Notes: generated from the letters alone by a model not told the origin. A DNA stretch of 64,000 nt from Xylanimicrobium pachnodae JCM 13526 = NBRC 107786 (GCA_001592145.1 BCWJ01000015.1:50082-114081); one strand, 5' to 3'; numbered from the stretch's first letter, positions 45,391-55,300 are shown. Program-made: numbers and translations.

Positions 45391-46020
45391 CTAGTCCAGG
45401 CTCCCGGAGCGCCACTGCCGGGCGGCGGCCTGAAGCTCTTGCGCTGTCCGCTGCAGACCTGCGCCGCCACGGGTGAGCCGGTCGGCGCCGTCGGGGTCGG
45501 CGGCCTCGCGCGCGTCGGCGTCGAACGCGGCGCCGGTGGCCAGGATGCGGCAGAACGACGCGGCGCGCTGGAGGGCGACGGCCAGGTCACCTGCGTAGAC
45601 GCCCGAGAGCACGGTGTCGACGAGCGCGCGCAGGTCGCCCGGCTCGGGCGGGGCGGGCACGCCGGCGACGGCCTCGTCGACAGGGGCGGCGGCGACGCCG
45701 AGCCGGTAGCGCAGCGCGACGGTCTGCGGGTCGCGCCGCACCCATTCGCGCAGGGCGTACAGGCGCCACAGGGCGCCGGGCAGGCTGACGGGGGCGGCGT
45801 CGGCCCACAGCCCGGCGACGACGTCGAGCCCCTCGGACTCCACGAGCCGGATCAGGCGCTCCACGACGGCGGGGTCCTCGCTGCCACGGGCACGGTGCAC
45901 GACGGCGCGGGCCGTGGTGTGGGCCATGTCATCGCGCAGCGCGGGATCGGTCGCGCCGACGAGCTCTTCGGCGTCGCGGGGGTCCAGCCGCGCCGGACGC
46001 CGGAATCGGGGTTCGCTCAC
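45391..46020 (-). CDS. Conserved actinobacterial protein of unknown function
   Basis: A 209-residue protein. GTG at 46020 is the only reasonable start; it sits very close behind GGAGGG. The sequence is helical and rich in Ala/Arg: RPARLDPRDAEELVGATDPA, then ARAVVHRARGSEDPAVVERL, and LWADAAPVSLPGALWRLYAL. ILATGAAFDADAREAADPDG near the end is also well ordered. There is no signal peptide or membrane segment. I recall close relatives in Cellulomonas-like genomes labelled DNA-directed RNA polymerase subunit beta, which the sequence does not support. It is divergent from the MarR-MFS operon and its promoter may overlap that operator region. Confidence 0.75.
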   Translation of the reverse strand: MSEPRFRRPARLDPRDAEELVGATDPALRDDMAHTTARAVVHRARGSEDPAVVERLIRLVESEGLDVVAGLWADAAPVSLPGALWRLYALREWVRRDPQTVALRYRLGVAAAPVDEAVAGVPAPPEPGDLRALVDTVLSGVYAGDLAVALQRAASFCRILATGAAFDADAREAADPDGADRLTRGGAGLQRTAQELQAAARQWRSGSLD

Positions 46021-46064
46021 CCCTCCAGTGTGACCCGGGACATCTTCCCCGGGCGCCGACAGTG

Positions 46065-46108
46065 GTTGCTTGATGCAAACAACTGGGTATACCGTTGCGG
46101 ACAGCAAC
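46065..46108 (+). promoter_or_regulatory. Promoter with two MarR-type operators
   Basis: Two inverted repeats: GTTGC-TTGAT-GCAAA (46065-46079) and GTTGC-GGACA-GCAAC (46094-46108), 29 bp between starts. Between and over them is a promoter: TTGCTT at 46066-46071 as -35, 16-bp spacer, TATACC at 46088-46093 as -10. A repressor would thus cover both the -35 and the start site. Confidence 0.7.
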
Positions 46109-46120
46109 CAAGGAGTCTCC

Positions 46121-46657
46121 GTGATCGCCCTCGCATCCACGGCCCCGTCGGTGTTGCAATCCCCCGCAGAGATGCTCTACTCCGCCCTGGAGGAGCTGGG
46201 TCGTGCCCAGCGCGAGTCGTCTGCGTGGCTTGCCCGCCGCCTGGACTGGCCCCGCGCCGGAATCGGCGTGTTCCGCCTGCTCGCCACGTGCGGGCCGGTG
46301 CAGCTCACCGACGTCGCCGCCAAGCTGCGCGTCGACCCGTCGGTGGCGAGCCGCCAGGTCGCCCAGCTCGTCGACGCCGGCTACGTGCGTCGCACGGTGG
46401 ACGTCTGCGACCGCCGCGCCCGCGTCCTGGAGCTGACCGACGAGGGGCACGCCGTCATCGCCACGATGTCGGCCCGCTTCGCCGAGCTCTTCGACGAGGT
46501 GTTCGCGGGGTGGGACGCCGCCGCGCTGGCCGACGCCGCGGAGCACATCCAGGCGGTGGCCGCAGCCATCACCGCGCACCGCGACCACGACGAGACTCAC
46601 CACAGCACCACCCCCCACGGCACGTACGAAGACAGCACAGAAGAAGGCAGCCACTGA
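46121..46657 (+). CDS. MarR-family transcriptional regulator
   Basis: A 178-residue winged-helix regulator from the GTG at 46121, which has AGGAG 5 nt upstream. LTDVAAKLRVDPSVASRQVA (about 66-85) is the helix-turn-helix with recognition helix, and DVCDRRARVLELTDEGH is the D-x-R-wing signature of MarR proteins. A His/Thr-rich acidic tail (HRDHDETHHSTT) is unusual. Its stop overlaps the MFS start by one base (TGATG). It most likely represses this operon by way of the two GTTGC operators upstream, releasing when a drug-like ligand binds. Confidence 0.93.
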   Translation: MIALASTAPSVLQSPAEMLYSALEELGRAQRESSAWLARRLDWPRAGIGVFRLLATCGPVQLTDVAAKLRVDPSVASRQVAQLVDAGYVRRTVDVCDRRARVLELTDEGHAVIATMSARFAELFDEVFAGWDAAALADAAEHIQAVAAAITAHRDHDETHHSTTPHGTYEDSTEEGSH

Positions 46658-48306
46658 TGTCAGGCACCACGCCACCGGCGCAGACCACCGCGCCCGCGAT
46701 GACCCCCCGGGAGACCCTCGAGGCCCTCTCCGGCATCATCCTCGGCATGTTCGTCGCGCTCCTCGCGGCGACCATCACGAGCACGTCCATGCCGCTGATC
46801 GTCAGCGACCTGGGCGGTTCGCAGAGCTCGTACACGTGGGTCATCACGGCCACGCTGCTCACCCAGACGGTGTCCACGCCCCTGTGGGGCAAGTTCGCCG
46901 ACCTGTTCGGCCGCAAGCTGCTCGTGCAGATCGCCCTGGTCATCACGGTGCTCTCCGCCGCGGCCGCGGGCCTGTCGCAGAACATCGGCACCCTGATCGC
47001 CTTCCGCGGCGTGCAGGGCCTGGGCGCGGGCGGCCTCATGGCGCTGGCGACCATCCTCATCGCCGACATCGTCTCCCCGCGCGAGCGTGGCAAGTACATG
47101 GGCATCGTCGGCGGTGTCATGGCGGTCGCCCAGGTGGGCGCCCCGCTGCTCGGCGGCGTCATCACCGACTCGTTCCTGGGCTGGCGCTGGAACTTCTTCA
47201 TCGCGGTGCCGTTCGCCATCCTCGCGATCGTCGTCCTGCAGAAGACGCTGCACCTGCCGCGCACCTCGGGCCGCACGGCGAAGATCGACTACTGGGGCGC
47301 CGCCCTGATCTCGCTGGGCGTCGCCATGATCCTGGTGTGGGTCACGTTCGCCTCCGCCGGCAACTACGCGTGGCTGTCGTGGCAGACGTACGTCATGGTG
47401 GGCGTCGCCCTCGCCTCGCTGGTGGGTGCGGTGCTCGTGGAGCGCGTGGTGGCGGAGCCGATCATCCCGCTGCGCCTGTTCCAGAACCGCACTTTCGTGC
47501 TCGCCGTGATCGGCTCGGTCTCCGTGGGTGTCGCCATGTTCGGCACCGCGGTGTTCCTGGCCCAGTACCTGCAGATCGCGCGCGGCAAGACGCCCACCGA
47601 GTCGGGCCTGCTCACCATCCCCATGGTGGTGGGCACCATGCTCGCCGGTGTCGTGCTGGGCCGCATCATCAGCAAGACCGGCCGCTACAAGGCGATCATG
47701 GTGGGCGGCGGCGTGGTGTTCATCGGTGCGCTGCTCGGCATGAGCACCATCGACGTGGACACCAGCTTCGTGCTCATCGGCGTCTACCTGTTCGCCCTGG
47801 GCATCTCGGTGGGCGCGCTCATGCAGAACCTGGTCCTGGCCGTCCAGAACACCCTTGCCCTGGGGGACATGGGCTCGGGCACCGCGGCGGTCGCGTTCTT
47901 CCGCTCGCTCGGCGGTGCGGTGGGCGTCTCCGCGCTGGGCGCCGTCCTCGCGACGACGGTCAAGGACGACATCCTCCACGGCCTGTCGAAGCTCGGCGTC
48001 GCGACCGACGCCATGGGCGTGGGCGGCACCGTCCCGAACATCGCGACCCTGCCGGCGCCCGTCGCCGACATCGTCAAGTCGGCCTACGCCGACGGCATCT
48101 CGGAGATCTTCCTGATCGCCGTGCCGATGGCGGTCATCGCGCTGGTGTGCGTGGCCCTCCTCAAGGAGATCCCGCTCGGCCTGCGCTCCGGCATCGAGCA
48201 GGCGCTCGAGCAGACGCCCGACCTGACCCCCGAGCAGGCACAGGCCGTGGCAGCCGGCGGCGACGCACCCGCCGAGGGCGAGGAGCGCACGCTCGTCGCA
48301 CCCTGA
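46657..48306 (+). CDS. DHA2-family drug exporter
   Basis: A 549-residue, 14-helix MFS exporter. Motif A is GKFADLFGRKLL (about 77-88), motif B lies in LIAFRGVQGLGAGGLMALAT (about 111-130), and motif C is APLLGGVITDSFLGWRWNFF (about 165-185). An acidic C-terminal tail of about 40 residues (LEQTPDLTPEQAQAVAAGGD) extends past the last helix. It is the second gene of the MarR operon, so it is expected to export compounds that the regulator senses. A strong hairpin follows the stop. Confidence 0.95.
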   Translation: MSGTTPPAQTTAPAMTPRETLEALSGIILGMFVALLAATITSTSMPLIVSDLGGSQSSYTWVITATLLTQTVSTPLWGKFADLFGRKLLVQIALVITVLSAAAAGLSQNIGTLIAFRGVQGLGAGGLMALATILIADIVSPRERGKYMGIVGGVMAVAQVGAPLLGGVITDSFLGWRWNFFIAVPFAILAIVVLQKTLHLPRTSGRTAKIDYWGAALISLGVAMILVWVTFASAGNYAWLSWQTYVMVGVALASLVGAVLVERVVAEPIIPLRLFQNRTFVLAVIGSVSVGVAMFGTAVFLAQYLQIARGKTPTESGLLTIPMVVGTMLAGVVLGRIISKTGRYKAIMVGGGVVFIGALLGMSTIDVDTSFVLIGVYLFALGISVGALMQNLVLAVQNTLALGDMGSGTAAVAFFRSLGGAVGVSALGAVLATTVKDDILHGLSKLGVATDAMGVGGTVPNIATLPAPVADIVKSAYADGISEIFLIAVPMAVIALVCVALLKEIPLGLRSGIEQALEQTPDLTPEQAQAVAAGGDAPAEGEERTLVAP

Positions 48307-48318
48307 CGTCCAGCACGA

Positions 48319-48355
48319 ACGACGGCGAGGACCCTCCCAGGGTCCTCGCCGTCGT
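48319..48355 (+). terminator. Terminator after the MarR-MFS operon
   Basis: A perfect 17-bp stem (48319-48335 with 48339-48355, ACGACGGCGAGGACCCT) with a 3-nt loop, 12 bp after the MFS stop. Confidence 0.9.
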
Positions 48356-48473
48356 CGTGTCCACCACCCGCGAGCTCGGGCCGGTCGCGCACCAGGGTCC
48401 GGTGTGGGCGCCCGGGTGTGCTCGACAAGCCGCCGCCTACCCGTCGGGCCTGATCAGGGGCCATGATGTGGCC

Positions 48474-48959
48474 ATGGCGTCCGCAACCACAGCACCCGAC
48501 CCGGCCCACACCCCTGTGGGCGCCCTCGAACGAGAGCTGCGCGTGCTGGTGCGCCGGGCGTCGTCGTCGGCGGCCCAAACCGCGCTGCGGGTCCATCCCG
48601 ACCTCGACGCGAGCGCGTACCCGCTGCTCGCGCACATCGCGATGCACCCGGGCACGCGCGGATCGGACCTGGCCGCGCACTTCGGCGTGGGCCGCGCCAC
48701 GGTGTCGCGCCAGCTCGCCCGGCTCGACCAGCTCGGCCTCATCCACCGCGAGGTGGACCCCGACGACTCCCGCGGCCAGCTCATCACGCTGACCCGTGAG
48801 GGCGAGGCCGGGTTCGAGTCCGCCCGGGCCGGCCGCATCACGGCGCTGGGGCAGGCGCTGGCGCGCTGGGACATGGACGACGTCGCCCGGCTCGCCGAGC
48901 TGCTGCGCCGCTACTCGACGGACTGGGAGTCCTGGCGCGACGCGAACCCGGAGGGCTGA
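48474..48959 (+). CDS. MarR-family transcriptional regulator (second)
   Basis: A 161-residue regulator. LLAHIAMHPGTRGSDLAAHF (about 46-65) and GVGRATVSRQLARLDQLGLI form the winged helix; the wing is HREVDPDDSRGQLITLT with the D-x-R motif. An in-frame GTG at 48468 with AGGGG upstream is an equally good start. It is monocistronic and its nearest neighbour downstream, msrB, is convergent, so its target is not evident from position. It is not closely similar to the MarR at 46121. Confidence 0.9.
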   Translation: MASATTAPDPAHTPVGALERELRVLVRRASSSAAQTALRVHPDLDASAYPLLAHIAMHPGTRGSDLAAHFGVGRATVSRQLARLDQLGLIHREVDPDDSRGQLITLTREGEAGFESARAGRITALGQALARWDMDDVARLAELLRRYSTDWESWRDANPEG

Positions 48960-48981
48960 CCCGGGCCGAGGTCGGCAGTGA

Positions 48982-49383
48982 TCAGGCCGCCTCGAACGTC
49001 AGGCTGACGGAGTTCATGCAGAACCGGTCGCCCGTGGGCGTCTGCGGGGCGTCGTCGAACACGTGGCCCAGGTGGCTGCCGCATCGCGCGCAGCGCACCT
49101 CGGTGCGCACCATGCCCAGGGTGCGGTCCTCGATCAGCTCGACGCGGTCGCCCGCCAGCGGGCTGTAGAAGCTGGGCCAGCCGCAGTGCGCCTCGAACTT
49201 GGTCTCGCTGCGGAACAGCTCGTTGCCGCAGGCACGGCACCGGTAGACGCCGGTGCGGTGCTCGCCCAGCAGCTCGCCCGTGCCCGGGCGCTCCGTGGCC
49301 GCCTGCCGGAGCACCGCGTACTCCTGCGGGTCCAGCTCGGCCCGCCACTGCTCGTCGGTCTTGGTCACCTCGTACTGCGTCAT
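48982..49383 (-). CDS. msrB: Peptide-methionine (R)-S-oxide reductase
   Basis: A 133-residue repair enzyme that reduces methionine-R-sulfoxide. The catalytic cysteine is in GDRFCMNSVSL at about residue 121. The zinc site is formed by two CxxC pairs, CRACGNE (about 49-55) and CARCGSH (about 98-104). GWPSFYSPLAGDRVELIEDR is the substrate-binding stretch. It starts at ATG 49383, overlapping the stop of the DEAD-box gene (ATGA). Why a helicase and MsrB are coupled is not known. Confidence 0.97.
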   Translation of the reverse strand: MTQYEVTKTDEQWRAELDPQEYAVLRQAATERPGTGELLGEHRTGVYRCRACGNELFRSETKFEAHCGWPSFYSPLAGDRVELIEDRTLGMVRTEVRCARCGSHLGHVFDDAPQTPTGDRFCMNSVSLTFEAA

Positions 49384-50825
49384 CGCGCACCTCCGCTGTG
49401 GGAAACGGGCGCACCCGCGGGCCTGTTCCCGCGCCGACGACGACGCTGCCCCGACGACGGCTGCCCAGGCGACGGCTGCGACATCGGCGGCTGGGCCGAA
49501 CGCGGCTGGGCCGAACGCGGCTGGGCCGAACGCGGCTGCGACGAGCGGGGCTGGGCCGAACGGGGCTGGGACGCGCCTGCCCGCGAGGGCCGCTGCTGCG
49601 CCTTCGCCTGGGCGGCCTGCGTGGCGGTGGCGCGGGCCTGCGCGGCGCGGGTCTCGGCGGAGAACCGGGGTGCGGCGGCCTCGCCCACCAGGGCCGTCAC
49701 CGTCGCGTCGCCGGCCGTCACGGGCTGCGGACGCACCGTGATCTTCGCCTTGCGGGTCAGGTCGGCCACGTCCTGGCGCTGCTCGGGCAGCATGATCGTG
49801 ACCACGTCGCCGCCCGAACCGGCCCGCGCGGTGCGCCCGGAACGGTGCAGGTACGCCTTGTGCTCGGCAGGCGGGTCCACGTGCACCACGAGCTCGACGT
49901 CGTCCACGTGGATGCCCCGCGCCGCGATGTCGGTGGCCACGAGCACCTTGACGTCGCCCGTGGTGAACGCGGCGAGGTTGCGCTCGCGAGCGCCCTGGCC
50001 CAGGTTGCCGTGCAGGTCCACGGCGGGGATGCCGGCCAGCGTGAGCTGCTTGGCGAGCTTCTTGGCGTGGTGCTTGGTGCGCGTGAACAGCACGCGGCGT
50101 CCCGTGCCCGCGGCGAGCTGCTGGATCACGTCACGCTTGGCTCCGGCGTCGGCCACGGCGAGCACGTGGTGGGTCATGGCGGGCGGCGGCGCCGCGGCGT
50201 CGTCCACGGAGTGCGTCACGGGCTGGTGCAGATACCGCTTGACCAGCACGTCCACGCCGTTGTCGAGCGTCGCGGAGAACAGCAGGCGCTGACCGCGCGC
50301 CGGGGTGCGGTCCAGCAGGCGGCGCACCACGGGCAGGAACCCGAGGTCGGCCATGTGGTCGGCCTCGTCGAGCACGGTAATCTCGACGCCGTCGAGCGTG
50401 AGCAGCTTCTGGTTGAGGAGGTCCTCGAGGCGGCCGGGGCAGGCCACCAGGATGTCGACGCCCGCGTCGAGCGCGGTCACCTGCCGGGACTGCGCGACGC
50501 CGCCGAACACCGTCGTGGTGCGCAGGCGCAGCGTCGCGGCGAGCGGCGCGACGGTCGCGTCGATCTGGAGCGCGAGCTCTCGGGTGGGGGCCAGGATCAG
50601 TGCGCGCGGGCGGCGCGGGGTGCGCTTGCCGCCGGCCAGCCGGGTGACCACGGGCAGCGCGAAGGCCACCGTCTTGCCGGAGCCGGTGCGGCCGCGGCCC
50701 AGCACGTCCTTGCCGGCGAGCGAGTCGGGCAGCGAGGCCGTCTGGATGGGGAAGGGGCTCGTGATACCGCGCTCCGCGAGGGAGGCGACGACGGGCGCGG
50801 GCAGACCAAAGTCAGAGAAGTTCAT
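49380..50825 (-). CDS. DEAD-box RNA helicase (RhlE-like)
   Basis: A 481-residue ATP-dependent RNA helicase. The start is ATG 50825 (a TTG 12 nt earlier would add MKGT). Q motif FPIQTASLPDSLAGKD, motif I GRTGSGKT (about 46-53), motif Ia APTRELALQ, motif II VLDEADH (about 148-154), motif III SAT, and HRSGRTARAG as motif VI are all present. The C-terminal 100 residues are basic and low-complexity, with repeated SQPRSAQPRS pentapeptides and ending in RRRRRGNR, which would bind RNA non-specifically. Such enzymes act in ribosome assembly or mRNA decay, often in the cold. Confidence 0.95.
   Translation of the reverse strand: MNFSDFGLPAPVVASLAERGITSPFPIQTASLPDSLAGKDVLGRGRTGSGKTVAFALPVVTRLAGGKRTPRRPRALILAPTRELALQIDATVAPLAATLRLRTTTVFGGVAQSRQVTALDAGVDILVACPGRLEDLLNQKLLTLDGVEITVLDEADHMADLGFLPVVRRLLDRTPARGQRLLFSATLDNGVDVLVKRYLHQPVTHSVDDAAAPPPAMTHHVLAVADAGAKRDVIQQLAAGTGRRVLFTRTKHHAKKLAKQLTLAGIPAVDLHGNLGQGARERNLAAFTTGDVKVLVATDIAARGIHVDDVELVVHVDPPAEHKAYLHRSGRTARAGSGGDVVTIMLPEQRQDVADLTRKAKITVRPQPVTAGDATVTALVGEAAAPRFSAETRAAQARATATQAAQAKAQQRPSRAGASQPRSAQPRSSQPRSAQPRSAQPRSAQPPMSQPSPGQPSSGQRRRRRGNRPAGAPVSHSGGAR
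49488..49577. repeat. Six 15-bp coding repeats in the helicase tail
   Basis: Units of CGGCTGGGCCGAACG or variants at 49488, 49503, 49518, 49533, 49548 and 49563; the first three are identical. They code for AQPRS/SQPRS pentapeptides of the basic RNA-binding tail. Confidence 0.9.
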
Positions 50826-51058
50826 GGTGCCTTTCAACGGGGCGTGGCTCGCCGCGCACGATCGTTCGGCGGCAGGTACAGGGCCGGCGCGAAACGGGAG
50901 TCCTCCGTGGGCGGAGGTCCGGGGGCGATCACCACGACGTCGGCGCCGCCGCAGGATGGACCTGCTGGGTCACGGCGCACGTAGCCACCAGTGTCTCACG
51001 GATGCTCGCCGGCCCCCGCAGAGCGGGGAGCGACGGGGGCGGGCACCGTTGTGATTGC

Positions 51059-51802
51059 ATGGGCGCCGTGAGCTTCGAGCGCGTCGGCGACGTCCTGGCC
51101 CAGATCTGGCAGGCGGCCACCACCCCGGTGCCCGCGCCGCCCCAGGCGGTGGTGCTGGCACTCGCGCTGGCCGCGCTGGCCGTGGTGCTGGTGACACCCG
51201 TGTGGCGGATCGCCCGGCACGTGGTGACCATCGCGCACGAGGGCGCGCACGCGCTGGTCGCGATGCTCACGGGGCGTCGGCTCGACGCGATCCGGCTGCA
51301 CTCGGACACCTCCGGCCTGACGATCTCGGCCGGGCGCCCCCGCGGGTTCGGCATGGTCGCGACGACGTTCGCCGGCTATGTGGGCCCCGGCCTCGTGGGC
51401 CTGGGTGCGGCCTGGCTGCTGCGGGCGGGCTACGCCGTCGGGCTCCTGTGGCTGCTCGTGGCGTTGCTGGCGCTGGTGCTGCTCAAGATCCGCAACCTGT
51501 TCGGGCTGTGGTCCGTGCTGGTGGCCGGCACGGCCCTCGTGGGGGTGTCCTGGTTCCTGGACGAGCCCACCCAGTCCGCGATCGCCTACGCCGTCACCTG
51601 GTTCCTGCTGATCGGCGCGGTGCGGCCCGTCCTGGAGCTCCAGGCGCAACGGTTCCGGCGCCGCGCCCGCCAGTCCGACGCCGATCAGCTCGCGCGGCTC
51701 ACCGGCCTGCCCGGCCTGTTCTGGGTGGCGGTGTTCCTGCTGGTCACCGCGGGCGCACTGGCGTTGGGCGCGTGGTGGATCGTGGGCCCGGTCACGCCCT
51801 GA
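51059..51802 (+). CDS. M50-like membrane metalloprotease
   Basis: A 247-residue polytopic protein. HEGAHALVAMLTG at about residues 60-72 is the HExxH zinc site in a membrane setting. The protein has 5-6 hydrophobic segments (VLALALAALAVVLVTPVW, about 29-46; and later ones at 95-150, 165-185 and 225-245). GFGMVATTFAGYVGPGLVGL is the conserved N/D-P-like region in the M50B-type group. Intramembrane proteases of this type release regulators or process signal peptides; no substrate is visible. The ATG at 51059 has only a weak ribosome site. Confidence 0.85.
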   Translation: MGAVSFERVGDVLAQIWQAATTPVPAPPQAVVLALALAALAVVLVTPVWRIARHVVTIAHEGAHALVAMLTGRRLDAIRLHSDTSGLTISAGRPRGFGMVATTFAGYVGPGLVGLGAAWLLRAGYAVGLLWLLVALLALVLLKIRNLFGLWSVLVAGTALVGVSWFLDEPTQSAIAYAVTWFLLIGAVRPVLELQAQRFRRRARQSDADQLARLTGLPGLFWVAVFLLVTAGALALGAWWIVGPVTP

Positions 51803-51806
51803 ACGC

Positions 51807-51850
51807 ACGACGACGGCGCCGCCACTGATGGGTGGCGGCGCCGTCGTCGT
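51807..51850. terminator. Bidirectional terminator
   Basis: A perfect 19-bp stem (51807-51825 with 51832-51850, ACGACGACGGCGCCGCCAC) with a 6-nt loop, between the convergent M50-like and HesB-like genes. Confidence 0.9.
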
Positions 51851-51864
51851 CGGCTCCGGGCGGC

Positions 51865-52149
51865 TCAGCCCTGGGGCGTCAGCACGAACCCGGGGCCCTG
51901 GGCAGCGGGGTCGGTGTCCAGGGTGAGCGCGTCGAGCGCGTCTGCCGCGCCCTTCTCGACGAACACGTGGGTGTCGCCCGTCTGGTCGAGCACCTGGTCG
52001 TCAGGCTGCGGTGCCGGCACCAGGGCCAGCTCGAAGTTGCCGGGCTGAGCCTCGGACTGGGCGATCCGCAGACCACCTTCGCTGGGGACGCCTGCCTGCT
52101 GCGCCAGGTCCTCGACTGCCGCTCGGGCGTTATCGGTCACGGTAAGCAC
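51865..52149 (-). CDS. HesB/IscA-like fold protein without cysteines
   Basis: A 94-residue protein. The start is GTG 52149, with AGGAG 6 nt upstream. LTVTDNARAAVEDLAQQAGV then GGLRIAQSEAQPGNFELALV, and DTHVFVEKGAADALDALTLD match the A-type (HesB/IscA) fold, in which three cysteines normally hold an iron-sulfur cluster. There is no cysteine in this protein at all. It therefore cannot bind such a cluster in the usual way. It is probably a member of the Fe-S-biogenesis-like family of unknown function found in actinobacteria. It is monocistronic and convergent with the M50-like gene. Confidence 0.8.
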   Translation of the reverse strand: MLTVTDNARAAVEDLAQQAGVPSEGGLRIAQSEAQPGNFELALVPAPQPDDQVLDQTGDTHVFVEKGAADALDALTLDTDPAAQGPGFVLTPQG

Positions 52150-52371
52150 GCTGAGCTCCTCTCGTTGGTTCTTGCGGGCAGGTTCCACCGAAGCAGAGGG
52201 CGTCACGCAGGGGCAATGATGAGACGGACTTCCGGCGAAACCTCCCACTGGGCGAGACTCGGCATGACACGCCTGCCTGGCGACCCATAGGGTGCCCCGC
52301 GCGGCCTCGAAGACCCCTCGTCAACCCGGGTGGCCCGCCGGTGCGTCAGTCCCCCGTGCCATCATCGCCAG

Positions 52372-55300
52372 GTGCCCACCCACCTCCTCCCGCCCTCCCC
52401 CGCGGCCGTCGCGGAGCTCGTGGGCCCGGGCGCGTTCGCACGCGGCGCCGCCTACCGCGACCAGGGCCGGGTCCAGAAGGTCCGGTGGTCCCCGGGCGAC
52501 CTCCGCCTGGAGGGCAGGGTGGCCGGCAGCGGGTACCTGGTCTATACGACGTCCGTCTGGTTCGCCGTCCAGCGCGGACGCCCCACCGTCTCCGAGACCA
52601 GCTGCACCTGCCCGGTCGGGTTCGACTGCAAGCACGTGGCCGCGCTGCTGCTCGAGTGGCGTACGAGGGCACAGTTCCCGGCCGACGACGGCGCGGCCAC
52701 GAGCGAGGGCACGAGCACGGGCACGGGCACGGCCGGGCGCCGCGCTGCGTCCCCCGCCTGGCGCCGCACCCTGGACCGCCTCCCGAGCACCGCCCCGGCG
52801 CAGCTGCCCGGGCAGGCACCGTTGATCACCCTGGCTCTCCAGTTCCGCACGGACAGCCGATCGGTGTGGGTCCGGCCCGTCAAGCGGAACCCGAAGGGGA
52901 CCTGGGTGGGCGGCGCCGACCTGAGCTGGGACCTGCTGCCCCACCACTACTACGGGGACCGGTGGGAGCCGGTCGCGCACGCCTGGCTCCTGGAGCTGTC
53001 CGCCATGCGGCAGTCGTCGGGCCGCCGGTTCGGGGGCAGCGCGTGGGAGACCTTGGCCGGGTTCAGCCCCCGCCTGCTGTGGCCCCAGCTGGCCCGGGCC
53101 GAGGAGCTCGGCGTCGCACTGGTCGGCGAACGCCGCTCCGGCCCGGGCGCCGTGGTCCAGGTCGCGCAGGGCGGCGACGTCGCGCTCGACCTGACCTCCG
53201 ACGCCGGCGGCGGCCTGCACCTGACCCCCACCATGGCGCTCGACGGCCTCCCGGTGCCGGCCCGCAGCACCGGCGGCGCGATCGGCACGGGCGGGGTGTT
53301 CGCCGTCCTGGACGACACCCTGCTGCTCGGCCCCACCCCGGAACCGTTGAGCCTCGCCGCGATCGAGCTGCTGCACGCCGACCCGGTGGTGGTCCCGGCC
53401 GAGGACGTCCCCGACTTCTGGACGTCCTACCACCCCCGCCTGGCCCGGCAGATCACCCTGACCAGCAGCGACGGGTCGGTGGACCTGCCCGCACCGGCAC
53501 TGCCCACCCTGGTGGTCACGGCACGGTTCGAGGGACCACCCCTGCTGCGGGTCACGTGCGACTGGGAGTACGAGACGCCGTCCGGCCCGGTGCGCCACGC
53601 GTGGCAGGCGACCACCCGCGACGCCGCCGGCCGCGACCTGGCGGCCGAGCAGCGTGTGCGCGACGACGTCAGCCGCGCGATCCGGGACCTGCCCGCCCTG
53701 GCGGGCACCCACCTGGGCGAGGCCCTGACGTTCGTGGACGTGGACGCGCTCGACGCCGCGGAGGTGCTGCTGCCCGCGCTCGAACAGGTCGACGACGTCC
53801 GGGTGGACGTCGAGCGGGAGCCGACGTACCAGCAGCTCACGGGCGCGCCGAACGTCACGGTCGCCGCCGTCGACACCGAGCGGACCGACTGGTTCGACCT
53901 GGCCGTCTCCGTGCGGATCGACGGCCACGAGGTGCCGCTGCGCGCCCTGATCGAGGCGCTCGGGGGTGGCAAGAAGCGGCTCCTGCTGGTGGACGGCTCG
54001 TGGCTCACGCTCGACCATCCCGCGCTGGACCGGCTGCGCGAGCTGCTCGAGGAGGCGTCCCGCCTGGCGGACCGTCCGGGCCGCCCGTACGCGCCGCGCA
54101 TCAACCGGTACCACGCGGGCCTGTGGGAGGAGCTCGACGAGCTGGCCGACGCCGTGGACGTCACGGCGGCCTGGCGGGACAGCGTCGGCGGGCTGCTCGC
54201 CCTGACGGGCAGCGGAGCGCGACCCACCCCCGTCCCGGTGCCAGCGGGGGTGCACGCCACCCTGCGCGGCTACCAGCAGCAGGGCTTCGAGTGGCTCGCG
54301 TTCCTCCAGGCGCACGGGCTGGGCGGGATCCTCGCGGACGACATGGGGCTGGGCAAGACCCTCCAGACGCTCGCCCTGATCGCCCACACGCGGGAGGCGA
54401 CGCGTGCCCCGTTCCTGGTGGTCGCCCCGGCGTCGGTGGTGGGCAACTGGTCGGCCGAGGCGGCCCGCTTCACCCCAGGTCTCCGCGTGGCCACGCGCAC
54501 GACGACGTCGACGCGCGCCGCCCGCCCGCTGGTCGAGGAGGCGGCGGACGCCGACGTCGTCGTGACCTCGTACGCGATCTTCCGGCTGGACTACGAGGCG
54601 TTCGCCGAGGTCCCGTGGGCGGGCCTGGTGCTGGACGAGGCCCAGTTCGTCAAGAACCACGCAAGCCGGGCGAACGCGTGCGCGCGGTCGCTGCCGGCCC
54701 CGTTCAAGGTGGCGATCACGGGGACCCCCATGGAGAACGACGTGGGCGAGCTGTGGGCGCTGCTCGCCGTCGTCGCGCCGGGCCTGTACCCGTCGCGCCG
54801 CCGCTTCGCGGAGGACTTCGTCAAGCCGCTCACGGCCGCCGCCCGGCCTGGTGCGGCCCCCGACGTGCGCCGGCACGCCACCGCGCGGGCGGCCCTGCTG
54901 CGACGCCGGGTGCGCCCGCTGATGCTGCGCCGCACCAAGGAGCAGGTGGCCCCCGAGCTGCCCGCCCGCCAGGAGCAGGTGTTCGCCGTGGACCTGGCGC
55001 CCGCGCACCGCCGCGCCTACGACGCCCGCCTCCAACGGGAGCGCACCCGCGTGCTGGGCATGCTCGACGACGTCGACGGGAACCGCCTGGCGATCTTCAA
55101 GTCGCTGACGACGCTGCGCCGCATGGCCCTCGACGTGTCGCTCGTGGACCCGCAGGCTCAGGGGGTGCCGTCCTCGAAGCTCGACGTGCTGGCCGAGCAG
55201 CTCGACGAGGTGGCGTCCGGGGGGCACCGGGCCCTCGTGTTCTCCCAGTTCACCAGCTATCTGGCGCTCGTCGCGGCACGGCTCGACTCGCTGGGGATGC

